Shown: piece after piece, positions 27,449 to 36,519 of the stretch
How the letters are laid out: each line of letters starts with the position of its first letter
How positions within the stretch are numbered: the first letter of the stretch is position 1
NCBI GenBank assembly: GCA_016792805.1
Contig: JAEUHX010000047.1
Span: 124,001 to 188,000 of the forward strand
Source of the DNA: Planctomycetota bacterium
GTDB taxonomy: Bacteria > Planctomycetota > UBA1135 > JACQFD01
Direction of reading: 5' to 3'
Length of the DNA stretch: 64,000 nucleotides
Program-made: the position numbers and the translations under genes
Notes under the pieces: model-generated
Told to the model about the DNA's origin: nothing
What the model saw: the letters and a program-made list of their open reading frames with translations, nothing else
Databases searched by the model: none

Positions 27449-27559
27449 CGGGCGACCCTCCCCCCACGAACTCACAAAACCCCCCAAGAGCTGCGCCGGA
27501 ATTCACGGCGTCTTCCTCATCCGACCCCCAAGTCTCCGTACATCCCCACGGAACGATCC

Positions 27560-27937
27560 ATGCGGACAGACATCAGCATCAGCTCGAAAACTGAGCCGGC
27601 CCTTCCGAGCCTCCTGACCGGGAGTTCGCACGGTGCAGGACTCCCCCCTCAAAGCGCACGAATCTCGGCCGTCAAGGTGAAGCCGGAGGAGCGCCCGTCG
27701 CAGACGATTGAGCAGCTCAAGGCACGACGGCTTCGCAACCTGAGCCCCGAGCGCGCGCACGAGGAATTGTGCGCCGCGCGCACAGCCGACCTCGTCTATC
27801 TGTTCCTTCGCGACGGCCGCGTCTACGACGGCGCGATTCTCTTCAACGAGTTCAAGAGCACAGGGCGCCTCATCAATATTGACCGGGAGATCTCGGTCGA
27901 CTTCCGCGCCGAAGACGTTCGCGACATTCGCTATTAG
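27560..27937 (+). CDS. Small protein of unknown function, possible Sm-like fold
   Basis: The 125-residue product has a disordered first half and an ordered end. The last ~50 residues (VYLFLRDGRVYDGAILF, then RLINIDREISVDFRAEDV) show the strand-turn-strand spacing of Sm/Hfq-like barrels, but this is a pattern match only. It is not Hfq: the YKHAI-type signature is absent. It is followed by a good terminator-like hairpin at 28014. Codon composition matches neighbouring genes, which supports it being real. Confidence 0.6.
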   Translation: MRTDISISSKTEPALPSLLTGSSHGAGLPPQSARISAVKVKPEERPSQTIEQLKARRLRNLSPERAHEELCAARTADLVYLFLRDGRVYDGAILFNEFKSTGRLINIDREISVDFRAEDVRDIRY

Positions 27938-28013
27938 TCGCGGGTGCTGCTCACCGCGGAAGCTTCGGACCGCGGGCACTCGTAACCTCTACGAGCGCCG
28001 CCCCCCTTCTCCA

Positions 28014-28045
28014 ACGGCCCGCCCCGCGTGGGCCGTTGTCGTTTC
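28014..28045 (+). terminator. Rho-independent-type terminator
   Basis: AACGGCCC (28014-28021) and GGGCCGTT (28031-28038) form a perfect 8-bp stem with a 9-base loop, followed by GTCGTTT. It sits 77 bases after the stop of the small gene at 27560-27937 and before the TPR/FG-GAP gene. The T-tract is short. Confidence 0.6.
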
Positions 28046-28093
28046 AGCGCTGGATTCGTCTTCTTGCGAACTCCTCTGCTCCTCGGGTGAACC

Positions 28094-31000
28094 TTGGCCT
28101 CGTCTGCCGCATCCTCGCTTCGCCCCCTTGCCGTTGTTGCATTGTTGCTCGTCGCCGGTGCTGGCGGAGCCTACTGGCTCTCACAAATCCCGACGAACGA
28201 CACGGCGCCGCCGAGACCCATGGTCCCCGGGGCGGCGACCCCTCAGGATGCTCAGCGGCTCGCGCGCCTGCGAGTTCTCGCGTCGGTGCACTTCACCAAT
28301 AGCAAGCTCGAGGATCCAAGAGCGCGAGCGGAGATCGAACGAGCTGTCGACGAAGCCGAAGAAGCCGCGAAACTCGCGCCCGACTCCGCCCTCGATCAGC
28401 TCAATTATGCCATCGCCCTGCTCCGGTACTTCGACGAGCGAAAATTGCGCGTCGATCCCAATCAGGCTGGCGACTGGACGGAGAAGGCGAAGCCGATCCT
28501 GCAGCGCGCCATCGATCTCATCGCCGCCGTTCGCAGCACGCGCACTGGGCTTGCGCCCGCCCAGTTCCACGCCGCCATGGCACAAATCCGGCGCGGGAAG
28601 CTCGAGGCCGCCGATCCGCAGTCCGACTGGGAGGCGAAAGCCCGCGAGGCCGCGGAGGCCTACTGGAAAATTGAGGATCGGTCAGCCGCGCTTCGCTATC
28701 ACGTCGGGGCGCTCGACCTGAAGGCAGAGAGTTACCAAAAGGCGGAAGCTCACTTGAGGCGCGCGATCGAGCTCGATCCCGACCACCCGAATGCTTACTA
28801 CGCGCTGGCGCAAGCGCTCATTCGGCAAGGCAGGCCGAAAGCGGACTACGAGCCGCTCATGTCCCGCCACAAGATGTTGCAGGAGGAGATCGGGAAAGCC
28901 CGAGCCCAGTGGGATCCCGATGCCGTCTTCGAATTCAACTATCCGGAACTTCTTCCCATCGAATCGCCCGCCCTCGCAGTTGCAGTGCCTGAGGCCGTGC
29001 ACTTCGAGGAGCTGAGCGGCCCCCCGGCGTCCGTGGTCGTCCCGCTCCTACGCGGCGACGCAGCGAACGCGCCCGGCGCCCTCGCGGCGGGAGCGGCCGC
29101 CGGCACGGAGGCGCGCGCCGCCCTCTGGGCGGCCGGCGAGGGCGCACCGGGCAGCACATTCGTGAAGATCACACCAAAGGGCGTCGAATCCGGCGAAGCG
29201 CCGCCCAACGCAGCGAGCGGCACCGCCGCGCCGCTTGCGGCGACGGCGGCGGACTTCGATGGAGATCACATTTCGGATCTGCTTGTCGGAACGGCCGGTG
29301 CGGGCATCCGATGGCTTCGCGGATTGGGTCTCACTGCCGCCGATGGATATGAGGAGTCGACGGTGCCAGGGCTTCCGCAGCAGGGCCGATTCCGGGGCCT
29401 CGCCGCAGCCGACCTCGATGCCGATGGCGATCTCGATTTATTAGCTCTCAGCGACAAGCTCTCGGTCTATCGAGCGGATCCGACGCCGCTGGCCGCGCCG
29501 GAGGACACGCCGCCCGAGAACACGGCCTTCTCCCCGAGATTTGTTGACATCACAGATGCTAGCGGAATCGACACAAAGGCGCTCGAGCCGCAGGCTCTCG
29601 CTTTCCTCGATTACGACGGCCGAAACGACACAGACATAGTGGTCGTCGGGAATAAGGGAAGTGCACTTTTTGCCAATCGCCGGATGTTCCGATTCGAACG
29701 CATCGCCGAGCTTCCGCCGGCAGCGGCGGTGGCGGGCGCCGACCTCGATTCCGACGGACGCACCGACGTGCTGTTCGCGAATCGGGACGGCCTCTGGCTC
29801 GCGGCGAGCAACGGTGCAGGGCTCGAGCCGCCGCGGCGCATTGCGGCCGGGCCGCTCGCCTCTCCTCGGATTCTTGCGGTCGACCTCGAGAATCGCGGCG
29901 CGCTTGATGTGTTGCTTTTCGATACTCATCGAGTCTCCGTGCTTCGCACGGCGGATGGAAAATCGTTCGTCGACGTCGCGTCGCGGCTCATCCCAGGCGG
30001 CTTCCGCGGCATTCCCCTGGCGGCGGCCGCTCAAGATCTCGACGGCGACTACGACCTTGACGTCGTAGTGGCTCGCACGGGCGACGACGGTAAGGCGATG
30101 CCTGCCGCGGTCTTCGCGAATCGCGGCGCAGAGAAGTACCCGGCCGCAGCTCTTACATTTCGAGGCACAAAAACGAACCGTAGCGGCCTCGGTACGCGCG
30201 TGGAGGTGCGCACTGCCGGCACGCGGCGCATGCTGGAAGCCTGGCAGTTGCCTGTGTACATCGGAGGCGGTCCGCGGCGGAAACTCGACGGCGTCTTCCT
30301 CAAGTGGACCAACGGCATCGATGAGGCCCAAGGCGACGTCGCAACGGGGAGGTTTCACTATTCCATCGAGCGGCGCGGGCGCGAGGGCTCGTGCCCGTTC
30401 CTCTACTCCTGGAACGGCAAGCGGTTTGAATTTGTGACAGATGCCATCGGCGCGACGCCGCTCGGTCTCCTCGCGATGCCCGGGCTCTATGTGCCGCCCC
30501 AAGAGCAGGAGTGGCTGCGCATCCGCGGCGATCAGCTGGTTCCGAAGGACGGGCGCTATGAGCTTCGCTTCACCGAGGAGATGCGGGAAACCACCTATCT
30601 CGACCGCGTAGCGCTGTTGTGTGTGGATCATCCCGCGGGAACGAGCGTATATCCCGACGAGCGCTTCTGCTTCCCGCCTTTCCCGGAGAAGCGGCTTCTC
30701 GCGGTTCGGCGGGAGGTTCCCATTCGGGCCGCTTGGGATGCCGCCGGCCGCGACGTGACGGCGGCGCTCGCGAGCGAGGACCGGCGCTACGCCTCGCCCG
30801 CAGAGCGGATTGCCTATCAGGGAATGTCCACACTTCACGCGCTCACCCTCGACCTCGGCGACCTCGCCGGCGCGCGAAAAGTGCAACTTTTCCTCACGGG
30901 CTGGTTCGCGTGGACCAACTCCTCGATCAACCAGGCAATATTCCACGCCGGCATCCGCTTCACGCCGCCGCGCGTCGACGTGCTCGCAGCCGAAAGCCAA

Positions 31001-31729
31001 TTCCCGTCGGAGTCGGCGAAGAGCCTCGACGGCACGGCCCCCTGGCGAACCGTCGTGCCCGACGCCGGGTTCCCTGCGGGCATGCAGAAGACGATGTGTA
31101 TCGACCTGACCGGGAAGCTGAAGCCGGGCGAGCACATCGTGCGTCTTGTTACGAATCTCCAGCTCCATTGGGATCGCGTGTTTATTGCATTGGATGACGC
31201 TCCGACCGAGCTGCGCACGACGGAGCTCTCTCCGGCCATCGCCGAGCTGCGCACGCGCGGCGTGAGCCGCTGGCGCGCGCCGTTGGAGGGCGCTCCGTCG
31301 GAACCCGTCTACGAGGAGGCGACGACGGAGCTCGTGTACGACCTCCACGTCGGAGAGTACACGCGCCTCGGCGATGTGCGCGAGCTGCTCACACAAGCCG
31401 ATGATCGTTTTGTGATTTTTCCGCATGGGGATGAAGTGGCGCTCTCTTTTGATGCCTCGGCTGCGCCGCCGCTCCCCGACGGCTGGACGCGCACCTTCAT
31501 TCTCGATTCCCATGGCTGGGCTAAGGACGCCGACCCGACCACATTTGCGCCGACAACCGTCGAGCCGCTCCCCTTCCGCGGCATGTCCGGCTACCCCTAC
31601 CGCGCCGACGAGCACTACCCGGACACGCCGGAGACTCGCCGCTACCGCTCCGAATGGAACACCCGCAAGGTTACTTCTCCGCGCCCCATCCCGATTGCGT
31701 CGGGGATCGAAGCGATCCATGAAAAATAA
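28094..31729 (+). CDS. Exported TPR + FG-GAP/VCBS protein (CRTAC1-like)
   Basis: The 1211-residue product begins at TTG 28094; no ATG or GTG precedes the signal/anchor segment AVVALLLVAGAGGAYWL. Residues about 60-270 contain TPR-like helices (ALRYHVGALDLKAESYQKAE). Residues about 380-700 contain repeated FG-GAP motifs such as DFDGDHISDLLVG and DLDSDGRTDVLFAN with calcium-binding-type acidic loops. The region near GLGTRVEVRTAGTRRM resembles an ASPIC/UnbV module. The final ~450 residues are beta-rich and unassigned. It converges with fdhD across 9 bases. Extracellular binding function is inference. Confidence 0.82.
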   Translation: MASSAASSLRPLAVVALLLVAGAGGAYWLSQIPTNDTAPPRPMVPGAATPQDAQRLARLRVLASVHFTNSKLEDPRARAEIERAVDEAEEAAKLAPDSALDQLNYAIALLRYFDERKLRVDPNQAGDWTEKAKPILQRAIDLIAAVRSTRTGLAPAQFHAAMAQIRRGKLEAADPQSDWEAKAREAAEAYWKIEDRSAALRYHVGALDLKAESYQKAEAHLRRAIELDPDHPNAYYALAQALIRQGRPKADYEPLMSRHKMLQEEIGKARAQWDPDAVFEFNYPELLPIESPALAVAVPEAVHFEELSGPPASVVVPLLRGDAANAPGALAAGAAAGTEARAALWAAGEGAPGSTFVKITPKGVESGEAPPNAASGTAAPLAATAADFDGDHISDLLVGTAGAGIRWLRGLGLTAADGYEESTVPGLPQQGRFRGLAAADLDADGDLDLLALSDKLSVYRADPTPLAAPEDTPPENTAFSPRFVDITDASGIDTKALEPQALAFLDYDGRNDTDIVVVGNKGSALFANRRMFRFERIAELPPAAAVAGADLDSDGRTDVLFANRDGLWLAASNGAGLEPPRRIAAGPLASPRILAVDLENRGALDVLLFDTHRVSVLRTADGKSFVDVASRLIPGGFRGIPLAAAAQDLDGDYDLDVVVARTGDDGKAMPAAVFANRGAEKYPAAALTFRGTKTNRSGLGTRVEVRTAGTRRMLEAWQLPVYIGGGPRRKLDGVFLKWTNGIDEAQGDVATGRFHYSIERRGREGSCPFLYSWNGKRFEFVTDAIGATPLGLLAMPGLYVPPQEQEWLRIRGDQLVPKDGRYELRFTEEMRETTYLDRVALLCVDHPAGTSVYPDERFCFPPFPEKRLLAVRREVPIRAAWDAAGRDVTAALASEDRRYASPAERIAYQGMSTLHALTLDLGDLAGARKVQLFLTGWFAWTNSSINQAIFHAGIRFTPPRVDVLAAESQFPSESAKSLDGTAPWRTVVPDAGFPAGMQKTMCIDLTGKLKPGEHIVRLVTNLQLHWDRVFIALDDAPTELRTTELSPAIAELRTRGVSRWRAPLEGAPSEPVYEEATTELVYDLHVGEYTRLGDVRELLTQADDRFVIFPHGDEVALSFDASAAPPLPDGWTRTFILDSHGWAKDADPTTFAPTTVEPLPFRGMSGYPYRADEHYPDTPETRRYRSEWNTRKVTSPRPIPIASGIEAIHEK

Positions 31730-31738
31730 CGAGCTGCG

Positions 31739-32584
31739 CTACTGTCGGACTCGCTCCCCCCCGCAGTACACATTAAACCCGCCGTCCCGAAGGAAGCCGA
31801 CGAGCGTCATGGCGCCCGATTGTGCGCATTCGATTGCGAGCGACGAAGGGGCGCCGACCGAAGCGACGACCGGGATCCCCGCAACGCGCGCTTTCTGAAG
31901 AATCTCGAAGCCGGCACGGCCGCTCACAAAAAGCACGTCCTGATCGAGAGGCCAGGCGCCGCGCCGCACTCGAGCGCCGATCACCTTGTCGACAGCATTG
32001 TGGCGTCCCACGTCCTCGCGCAGCTCCCGGCGCTCACCGGCCGCTGAGAAAAGTGCTGCCGCGTGGAGCCCGCCCGTGGTCTCGAAAACCGACTGAGCCT
32101 CGCGCGCCCCGGCCGGCATGCGCAGCAACACGTCGGCAGAAATCTGAAGATCACTTTTCACCGCGGGCGCCGCCACCTCGATTGCGTCGAGCGTCGCTTT
32201 GCCGCAGACTCCGCACGAAGACGAAGCATACAAATTCCGCCGAAACCGCTCGACATCGAGCGACGCGCCCTCGACGAGCGCCGCGTTCACCACGTTCTCG
32301 ACGGCGCGCCCATCCGCGCCGACGCACGGCGCGACGACCGAGAGATCGTCGGGACTCACAATTCCCTCGGTCACCACAAATCCGGCGGCCAGGTCGAGGT
32401 CATCGCCCGGCGTGCGCATCACGACCGCAATCGGCTTCCCCAGAACCCGAATCTCGAGCGGCTCCTCCACCGACACCGCGTCGCGCCTGGTCGACGATCG
32501 CCCCGCGCGCACGCGCCGCACTTCGAAGGCGCGCCATCGAGGATCGTCGCTCGGCTCATCGCCCGCGCTGCGGATGTTCGCCAT
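31739..32584 (-). CDS. fdhD: Formate dehydrogenase accessory sulfurtransferase FdhD
   Basis: FdhD takes sulfur from a cysteine desulfurase and passes it to the molybdenum cofactor of formate dehydrogenase. The 281-residue product has the persulfide motif SSSCGVCGK around residue 120-128 (both Cys retained), VEEPLEIRVLGKPIAVVMRTP near the N-terminus, and REDVGRHNAVDKVIG and SGRAGFEI in the C-terminal half. No formate dehydrogenase or other molybdoenzyme gene is in the window. It is divergent from the cysteine-rich protein gene across 140 bases. Confidence 0.95.
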   Translation of the reverse strand: MANIRSAGDEPSDDPRWRAFEVRRVRAGRSSTRRDAVSVEEPLEIRVLGKPIAVVMRTPGDDLDLAAGFVVTEGIVSPDDLSVVAPCVGADGRAVENVVNAALVEGASLDVERFRRNLYASSSCGVCGKATLDAIEVAAPAVKSDLQISADVLLRMPAGAREAQSVFETTGGLHAAALFSAAGERRELREDVGRHNAVDKVIGARVRRGAWPLDQDVLFVSGRAGFEILQKARVAGIPVVASVGAPSSLAIECAQSGAMTLVGFLRDGGFNVYCGGERVRQ

Positions 32585-32724
32585 GGAAGGTTCCGGGCGA
32601 GCATACCCGGGGACCCCAGAGCCATTCGTGCGAGCGCGTGATCCCGCTCACGGGTCGCCCATCAAAGTCCTTCACCCACCGAGGCCCGAAGGCGTATCCT
32701 CTAGCCACTGTTCGGAGGCAATCC

Positions 32725-33057
32725 ATGACCACTCGCTCCCTCACGTTCCTCGCGGCGAGCTCGATCCTCGCCCTCGTCGGCTTCGTCTCCTGCGCCCAAA
32801 GCACGTCCGCCCCGGAGGGCACGTCGAATGCCTCGGTCGCAGCTCCTGCCCCGAAGAAGGGTTCTTGCTGCGCCTCGGAGGCGGCCGTGAATGCCGCAGT
32901 CAGCGAGAAGGCGGGCACCGAGAAGGCCGGCAAGGAGTGCTGCGCCGACAAGGGCGCCATGGAGTGCTCCGCCGAAGCGACGAAGTCCGCCGCCAAGGGC
33001 GAGTGTCCCATGTCGGGCTCCTCCTGCACCGAGAAGGGCGAAAAGGGCTCCAACTAG
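32725..33057 (+). CDS. Small cysteine-rich exported protein (possible lipoprotein)
   Basis: A strong GGAGG at 32714-32718, 6 bases before ATG 32725, fixes the start even though the frame is open far upstream. The 110-residue product has a hydrophobic signal with a possible lipidation Cys23 (ALVGFVSC, an imperfect lipobox). The mature part is low-complexity Ala/Lys/Glu/Ser with seven cysteines: pairs at 48-49 and 72-73 and singles at 81, 94 and 101. The spacing suggests metal or thiol binding. It is followed by a ferredoxin gene. No family recognised. Confidence 0.75.
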   Translation: MTTRSLTFLAASSILALVGFVSCAQSTSAPEGTSNASVAAPAPKKGSCCASEAAVNAAVSEKAGTEKAGKECCADKGAMECSAEATKSAAKGECPMSGSSCTEKGEKGSN

Positions 33058-33246
33058 GCAGTTCGCGCCTTCCGTCCGAGGTCGGCCCAGAGCGAATCTG
33101 CGCCGCCCCCGGCTCGAGCGAGCCGTCTTCGAGACGGCTCGCGTCGTTTCCGGGCTCGACCCGCTACCTTGCGCCGGCCGCGCCCCACGCGGTGCCGCGG
33201 AGGACCGTCGACCGATCCTCCACGAGTTCGCCCCCCGACCGAACCC

Positions 33247-33567
33247 ATGCCGAAAGTTACTTTTCAAAAAGAGCAGAAGACCATCGAAGTCCCGAAGGGG
33301 ACGGACCTCCGGACAGCCGCCCAGAGGGCTGAGGTCTCGATTTATCGCGGCCCTGCCCGGCTGCTGAACTGCCGAGGCGACGGGAAGTGCAAGACCTGCC
33401 GAGTCAAAGTCACACCCGACGGGCAGCTTTCGCCTCGCACCGCCCTCGAGCTGCCGCGAGACCCGCGCGCGATTTTCCAAATCATCGACCATCGCGAACT
33501 GATCGGCTGGCGCCTCGCTTGCCAGGCCAAGGTCCATGGCGACATCGTCGTCACGACGCAGGACTAG
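33247..33567 (+). CDS. [2Fe-2S] ferredoxin
   Basis: The 106-residue product has the plant-type ferredoxin ligand pattern: Cys42, Cys48 and Cys51 in LLNCRGDGKCKTCRVKV and Cys92 in WRLACQAKV. The spacing Cx5Cx2C then a distant Cys is that of [2Fe-2S] beta-grasp electron carriers. ATG 33247 begins directly with the first strand (PKVTFQKEQKTIEV). It is probably cytosolic. Its electron partner is unknown; the neighbouring genes are a cysteine-rich exported protein and a membrane protein. Confidence 0.92.
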   Translation: MPKVTFQKEQKTIEVPKGTDLRTAAQRAEVSIYRGPARLLNCRGDGKCKTCRVKVTPDGQLSPRTALELPRDPRAIFQIIDHRELIGWRLACQAKVHGDIVVTTQD

Positions 33568-33750
33568 CGGCCCGATGGGGCTCCCCCGAGCGACGGTGAT
33601 CGCCACCCCTCCAGCGAAAAGCCAGCTTTCGCCGATGGGTGAGCGGTTTACGGCAATCGGGGGAAACGGGCACGAAGCTCAGAAACACCTTCCTGCTCCG
33701 TCATCCTCCAGCTCGCCGCGTCGCTCTTCGGAGCGCGCGGCGGGCCCTTT

Positions 33751-34236
33751 GTGAACCTGCTCCACGCCGGCGTGACCGCGCCCGCCCAACCTGCGGCCTT
33801 CGCTCTCGAGTGTGCCGGTGCACTCGGAGCGATCTGGTGGGCCGTTCGCGTCCCGCGCGCATTCCGCAGGGGAAACGCGCAGAGCCAGTGCGCGCGATTT
33901 GTAAGGACCTCGCGAGCCTGGACCTCGGCGCTCGGCATCGCCTCGGCTGTGGCCGCCGTGCTGCACGTCACGGGCAGAGGGGCCGGAGCTGTGTTGTATG
34001 CACATTTCGGCGCGCTCGGCCTGCTCTGCGTCGCCGTATTTCTGCTGATCCTCTGGGACGTCCATGCCCAGCGCGCGCTGCGGCTACCGGAGGCGGGCGC
34101 GCGCGTCGACGGCGCGGCGCTCCTGGCGAGCCACCGCCTGTTGACCGCGCTCCGGTGGACGGTCGCCGCCACAGCGCTTCCGCTGACGGTTGCCGCCGCG
34201 GCGAACTGCGGTGTGAAACTATTGGCGGATTCGTAA
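33751..34236 (+). CDS. Small membrane protein of unknown function
   Basis: GTG 33751 begins a 161-residue product with about four predicted membrane segments, for example ALECAGALGAIWWAV, ALGIASAVAAVLHV and FGALGLLCVAVFLLILW. No known family signature. The gene overlaps the convergent gene 34219-35853 by 18 bases at their 3' ends, so one of the two C-termini carries an unusual constraint. It is probably real because hydrophobic periodicity is clear, but the start is uncertain. Confidence 0.62.
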   Translation: MNLLHAGVTAPAQPAAFALECAGALGAIWWAVRVPRAFRRGNAQSQCARFVRTSRAWTSALGIASAVAAVLHVTGRGAGAVLYAHFGALGLLCVAVFLLILWDVHAQRALRLPEAGARVDGAALLASHRLLTALRWTVAATALPLTVAAAANCGVKLLADS

Positions 34237-35853
34237 CCAAAAGCCGCGGAAGCTCCCGCCCGACGCGGGATCGAGCACGAAGCGCTGCTCCAGCTCCGCG
34301 AGCACCGCGGCCATCTCCGGGAACGGCGCCAGCGCCACCCGAACCCGCTCGTCGAGGAGAATCTGCTCCCCTTCTGTGAGTTTCGACCGGAGGAGCCCCT
34401 CGAGCCCGTCCACGGAACCTCCGGCCGCCTCGAAGATTTGTGGAATCGTATAAACGACTCCTGGGCCGCAAACCCAGTCGGCATACTGGTACTCGTCGAA
34501 GCCGTCGGTCAAAAGATAACACTTCTTCGGCCCCTCCATCAGCCCCTTGGCTCCCGAGGCCCAGCTCTCGACAGGACGATCGCGCCCGTATTCCCGCAGC
34601 GACAGCGCCGTGCCGATGCATTGCAACGGGAGTAATGCCCACAATCCCCAAATCCAGAGACCACGGAGCCCTGCAACGGCCGCACCGGTCGCCACACCGA
34701 CCACAAAACAGAAGCCGGCGGCCCCGACGAGGATGGGCGGCGGCACCTCGCGCAGCACCCGATCGTAGCCCATGGCGGCGGCCACCGCAGAAAGCGCGAT
34801 CGCAACGCCCGTCCCGAAGAACCCGACGATCATCTTCATTGGCGTTGCCGACCGAGGCAGGCTCCAAAGTTCGGCGATCGCCGCGAGCAGCACCGGCAGC
34901 GTCGGCAACAAATAGGCGCCGCGCTGCTCGAAATGAAAGAAGGAGAAGAGCACGACGTGCGGCGCAATGAGCAGGAGCCCGATCGATCCGAGCCGCCAGT
35001 GCTCCCGGACCACCGCGCCGAGCGCGAGGCATCCGCACATCACAATTCCCGCGGCAGGAGCGATCCAGTCGGTCGCTACATATCCAAGCAGAAACTCCGC
35101 GGGGAGGCCGGCACGCATTTGTGAGAGAAGAACGTCGCGCGTCGAGCCGAAGTAGGAGCGCCAGGCGAAGGGCGAGCCGTAAACGGCCGCCGCGTGGGCG
35201 CACACGGCGACAGCAGCCGCCGCCAACGGAGCTAGGAGCGCTCCGAGGTCCGCCACCGTCATGCGCCAAGGGGCGCCCCGGGCAAGCCAGAGCGCCAACA
35301 GATAGAGCCCCGGCAAGAGCTGAAGGCCGCTCTGGTGGGTACCTGCGATGAGCACCGCCGCGCTGGAGACAAGCGCCAGCGACGCGGGGCGGACGCCCTG
35401 CCGCAGGCGCGCGACGGCGAATCCGCCGAAGGTGACGGCCGCCATGTGGAGCGCGTGCACTTCGGCCTGGCTCGCGAAGAACGCATAGGAAGGTGTGGTC
35501 GCGAGTAGCCCCGCCCACAGGAGTGCCGTGCGACGGCGAGCGCCGAGGCTCAGCGCCGCCAGGAAGAAGAACGCCGCGCCCGCGCCGCCGGCCACGGCCG
35601 ACAACACGCGCAAGCTCGTGTAGGGATCACGGACACCGAGGAACGCCGTCAGGGCGCGAATCAACCGCGCGGAGGGCAAGTAGAGCGGGTGCGTCGTGAA
35701 GGTCCCGCCGCGCTCCACGAGCTTCACAAAGAAGGTGTCATCTCCGAAGAGGCGGCCCGTGGCCGCCGCGAGGTAGAGCGCTGCCAGGCCGAGGGCGAGC
35801 GCAAGGGCCATCGCACTGTTGGAGCGCAGCCACGCGCGGGGTTCGGAGAGCAT
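34219..35853 (-). CDS. Polytopic membrane protein, possibly a glycosyltransferase-39 / DUF2723-like family
   Basis: From the ATG at 35853 the product has 544 residues; an earlier in-frame ATG at 35901 adds 16. It has about ten hydrophobic segments. The first periplasmic loop reads GDDTFFVKLVERGG...THPLYLP. An acidic pair after the first membrane helix followed by a His-Pro motif is typical of lipid-linked-sugar glycosyltransferases of the GT-C/DUF2723 type. The soluble C-terminal ~130 residues follow the last helix. The donor and acceptor are unknown. Family assignment is by pattern only. Confidence 0.68.
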   Translation of the reverse strand: MLSEPRAWLRSNSAMALALALGLAALYLAAATGRLFGDDTFFVKLVERGGTFTTHPLYLPSARLIRALTAFLGVRDPYTSLRVLSAVAGGAGAAFFFLAALSLGARRRTALLWAGLLATTPSYAFFASQAEVHALHMAAVTFGGFAVARLRQGVRPASLALVSSAAVLIAGTHQSGLQLLPGLYLLALWLARGAPWRMTVADLGALLAPLAAAAVAVCAHAAAVYGSPFAWRSYFGSTRDVLLSQMRAGLPAEFLLGYVATDWIAPAAGIVMCGCLALGAVVREHWRLGSIGLLLIAPHVVLFSFFHFEQRGAYLLPTLPVLLAAIAELWSLPRSATPMKMIVGFFGTGVAIALSAVAAAMGYDRVLREVPPPILVGAAGFCFVVGVATGAAVAGLRGLWIWGLWALLPLQCIGTALSLREYGRDRPVESWASGAKGLMEGPKKCYLLTDGFDEYQYADWVCGPGVVYTIPQIFEAAGGSVDGLEGLLRSKLTEGEQILLDERVRVALAPFPEMAAVLAELEQRFVLDPASGGSFRGFWLRIRQ

Positions 35854-36025
35854 CCGACCGAAGTCTGCCCTGGCTGCGACGCAGCGCGCACGAGTTTCCA
35901 ACCCCCGCCGGAGCGCCTGCCCATCCGCCTCCCGGGAGGACGCGGCGTCGCGTCAGGCCCCTTGAGGGTTTCCCCTCCCCCGACGATCCTCTCCGCCCCC
36001 GATTTCTGAAACGACGCGAGAACCC

Positions 36026-36508
36026 TTGACTGCCCAACTCAAAGTCGGCGACCGCGCCCCCGCGTTTACGCTGAAGTGCAACGATGGCCGGCTCATCAGC
36101 CTCGCCGATTTCGCAGGCCAGAAGCAGGTCGTCCTCTTCTTCTATTCGAAGGACAGCTCCCCTTCCGATGCGGCCGAGGCGCGCCAGTTCCGCGATGCGC
36201 TCGACCGCTTCAAGGCGATGAACACCGAGCTGATCGGAATCAGCGTCGACGACATCCTGTCCCATCGCGTGTTCGAGAAGGAGAACAACCTCAATTTTCT
36301 CCTTCTCTCGGATACAACAAAAATTGTGACCCAACAGTACGCGCTTCTGAGACGCGAGGGATACGGCAGCCGCGGCACGTTCGTGGTCGACAAGCAGGGG
36401 CTGCTGAAGGCGATCTTCTATCAAATCAAGCCGGAGACCCATCTGGAGGAAGTGATCAAGTCGCTGAAAGGTGGCGGCGCCATCTCCAATCTTCCGAAGC
36501 TCAACTAG
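36026..36508 (+). CDS. Peroxiredoxin-fold protein lacking both catalytic cysteines
   Basis: TTG 36026 gives 160 residues that follow the Bcp/PrxQ pattern: [35 protein letters not shown], then [12 protein letters not shown]. In Bcp the equivalent of SPSD is TPGC, so the peroxidatic Cys position is Asp48, and the resolving-Cys position is Arg53. The only cysteine in the protein is Cys18, outside the active-site loop. Classical peroxidase chemistry is therefore not expected. It lies 11 bases before the flavin reductase gene and heads the Co/Ni transporter operon. Confidence 0.85.
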   Translation: MTAQLKVGDRAPAFTLKCNDGRLISLADFAGQKQVVLFFYSKDSSPSDAAEARQFRDALDRFKAMNTELIGISVDDILSHRVFEKENNLNFLLLSDTTKIVTQQYALLRREGYGSRGTFVVDKQGLLKAIFYQIKPETHLEEVIKSLKGGGAISNLPKLN

Positions 36509-36519
36509 CAAATACGCCC

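Noticed and set aside
29441..31720. Long minus-strand open frame (759 codons) inside the TPR/FG-GAP gene
   Set aside because: It is antisense to a gene with clear FG-GAP repeats; the translation is Arg/His/Ala-rich without domains. High GC content creates such shadows.
31822..33057. 411-codon open frame ending with the cysteine-rich protein
   Set aside because: Its first 300 codons are Arg/Pro-rich and antisense to fdhD; the GGAGG before ATG 32725 marks the true start.
33968..35518. 516-codon minus-strand frame alongside the membrane protein gene 34219-35853
   Set aside because: It is a different frame of the same strand without membrane periodicity; it is an Arg/Gly-rich shadow.
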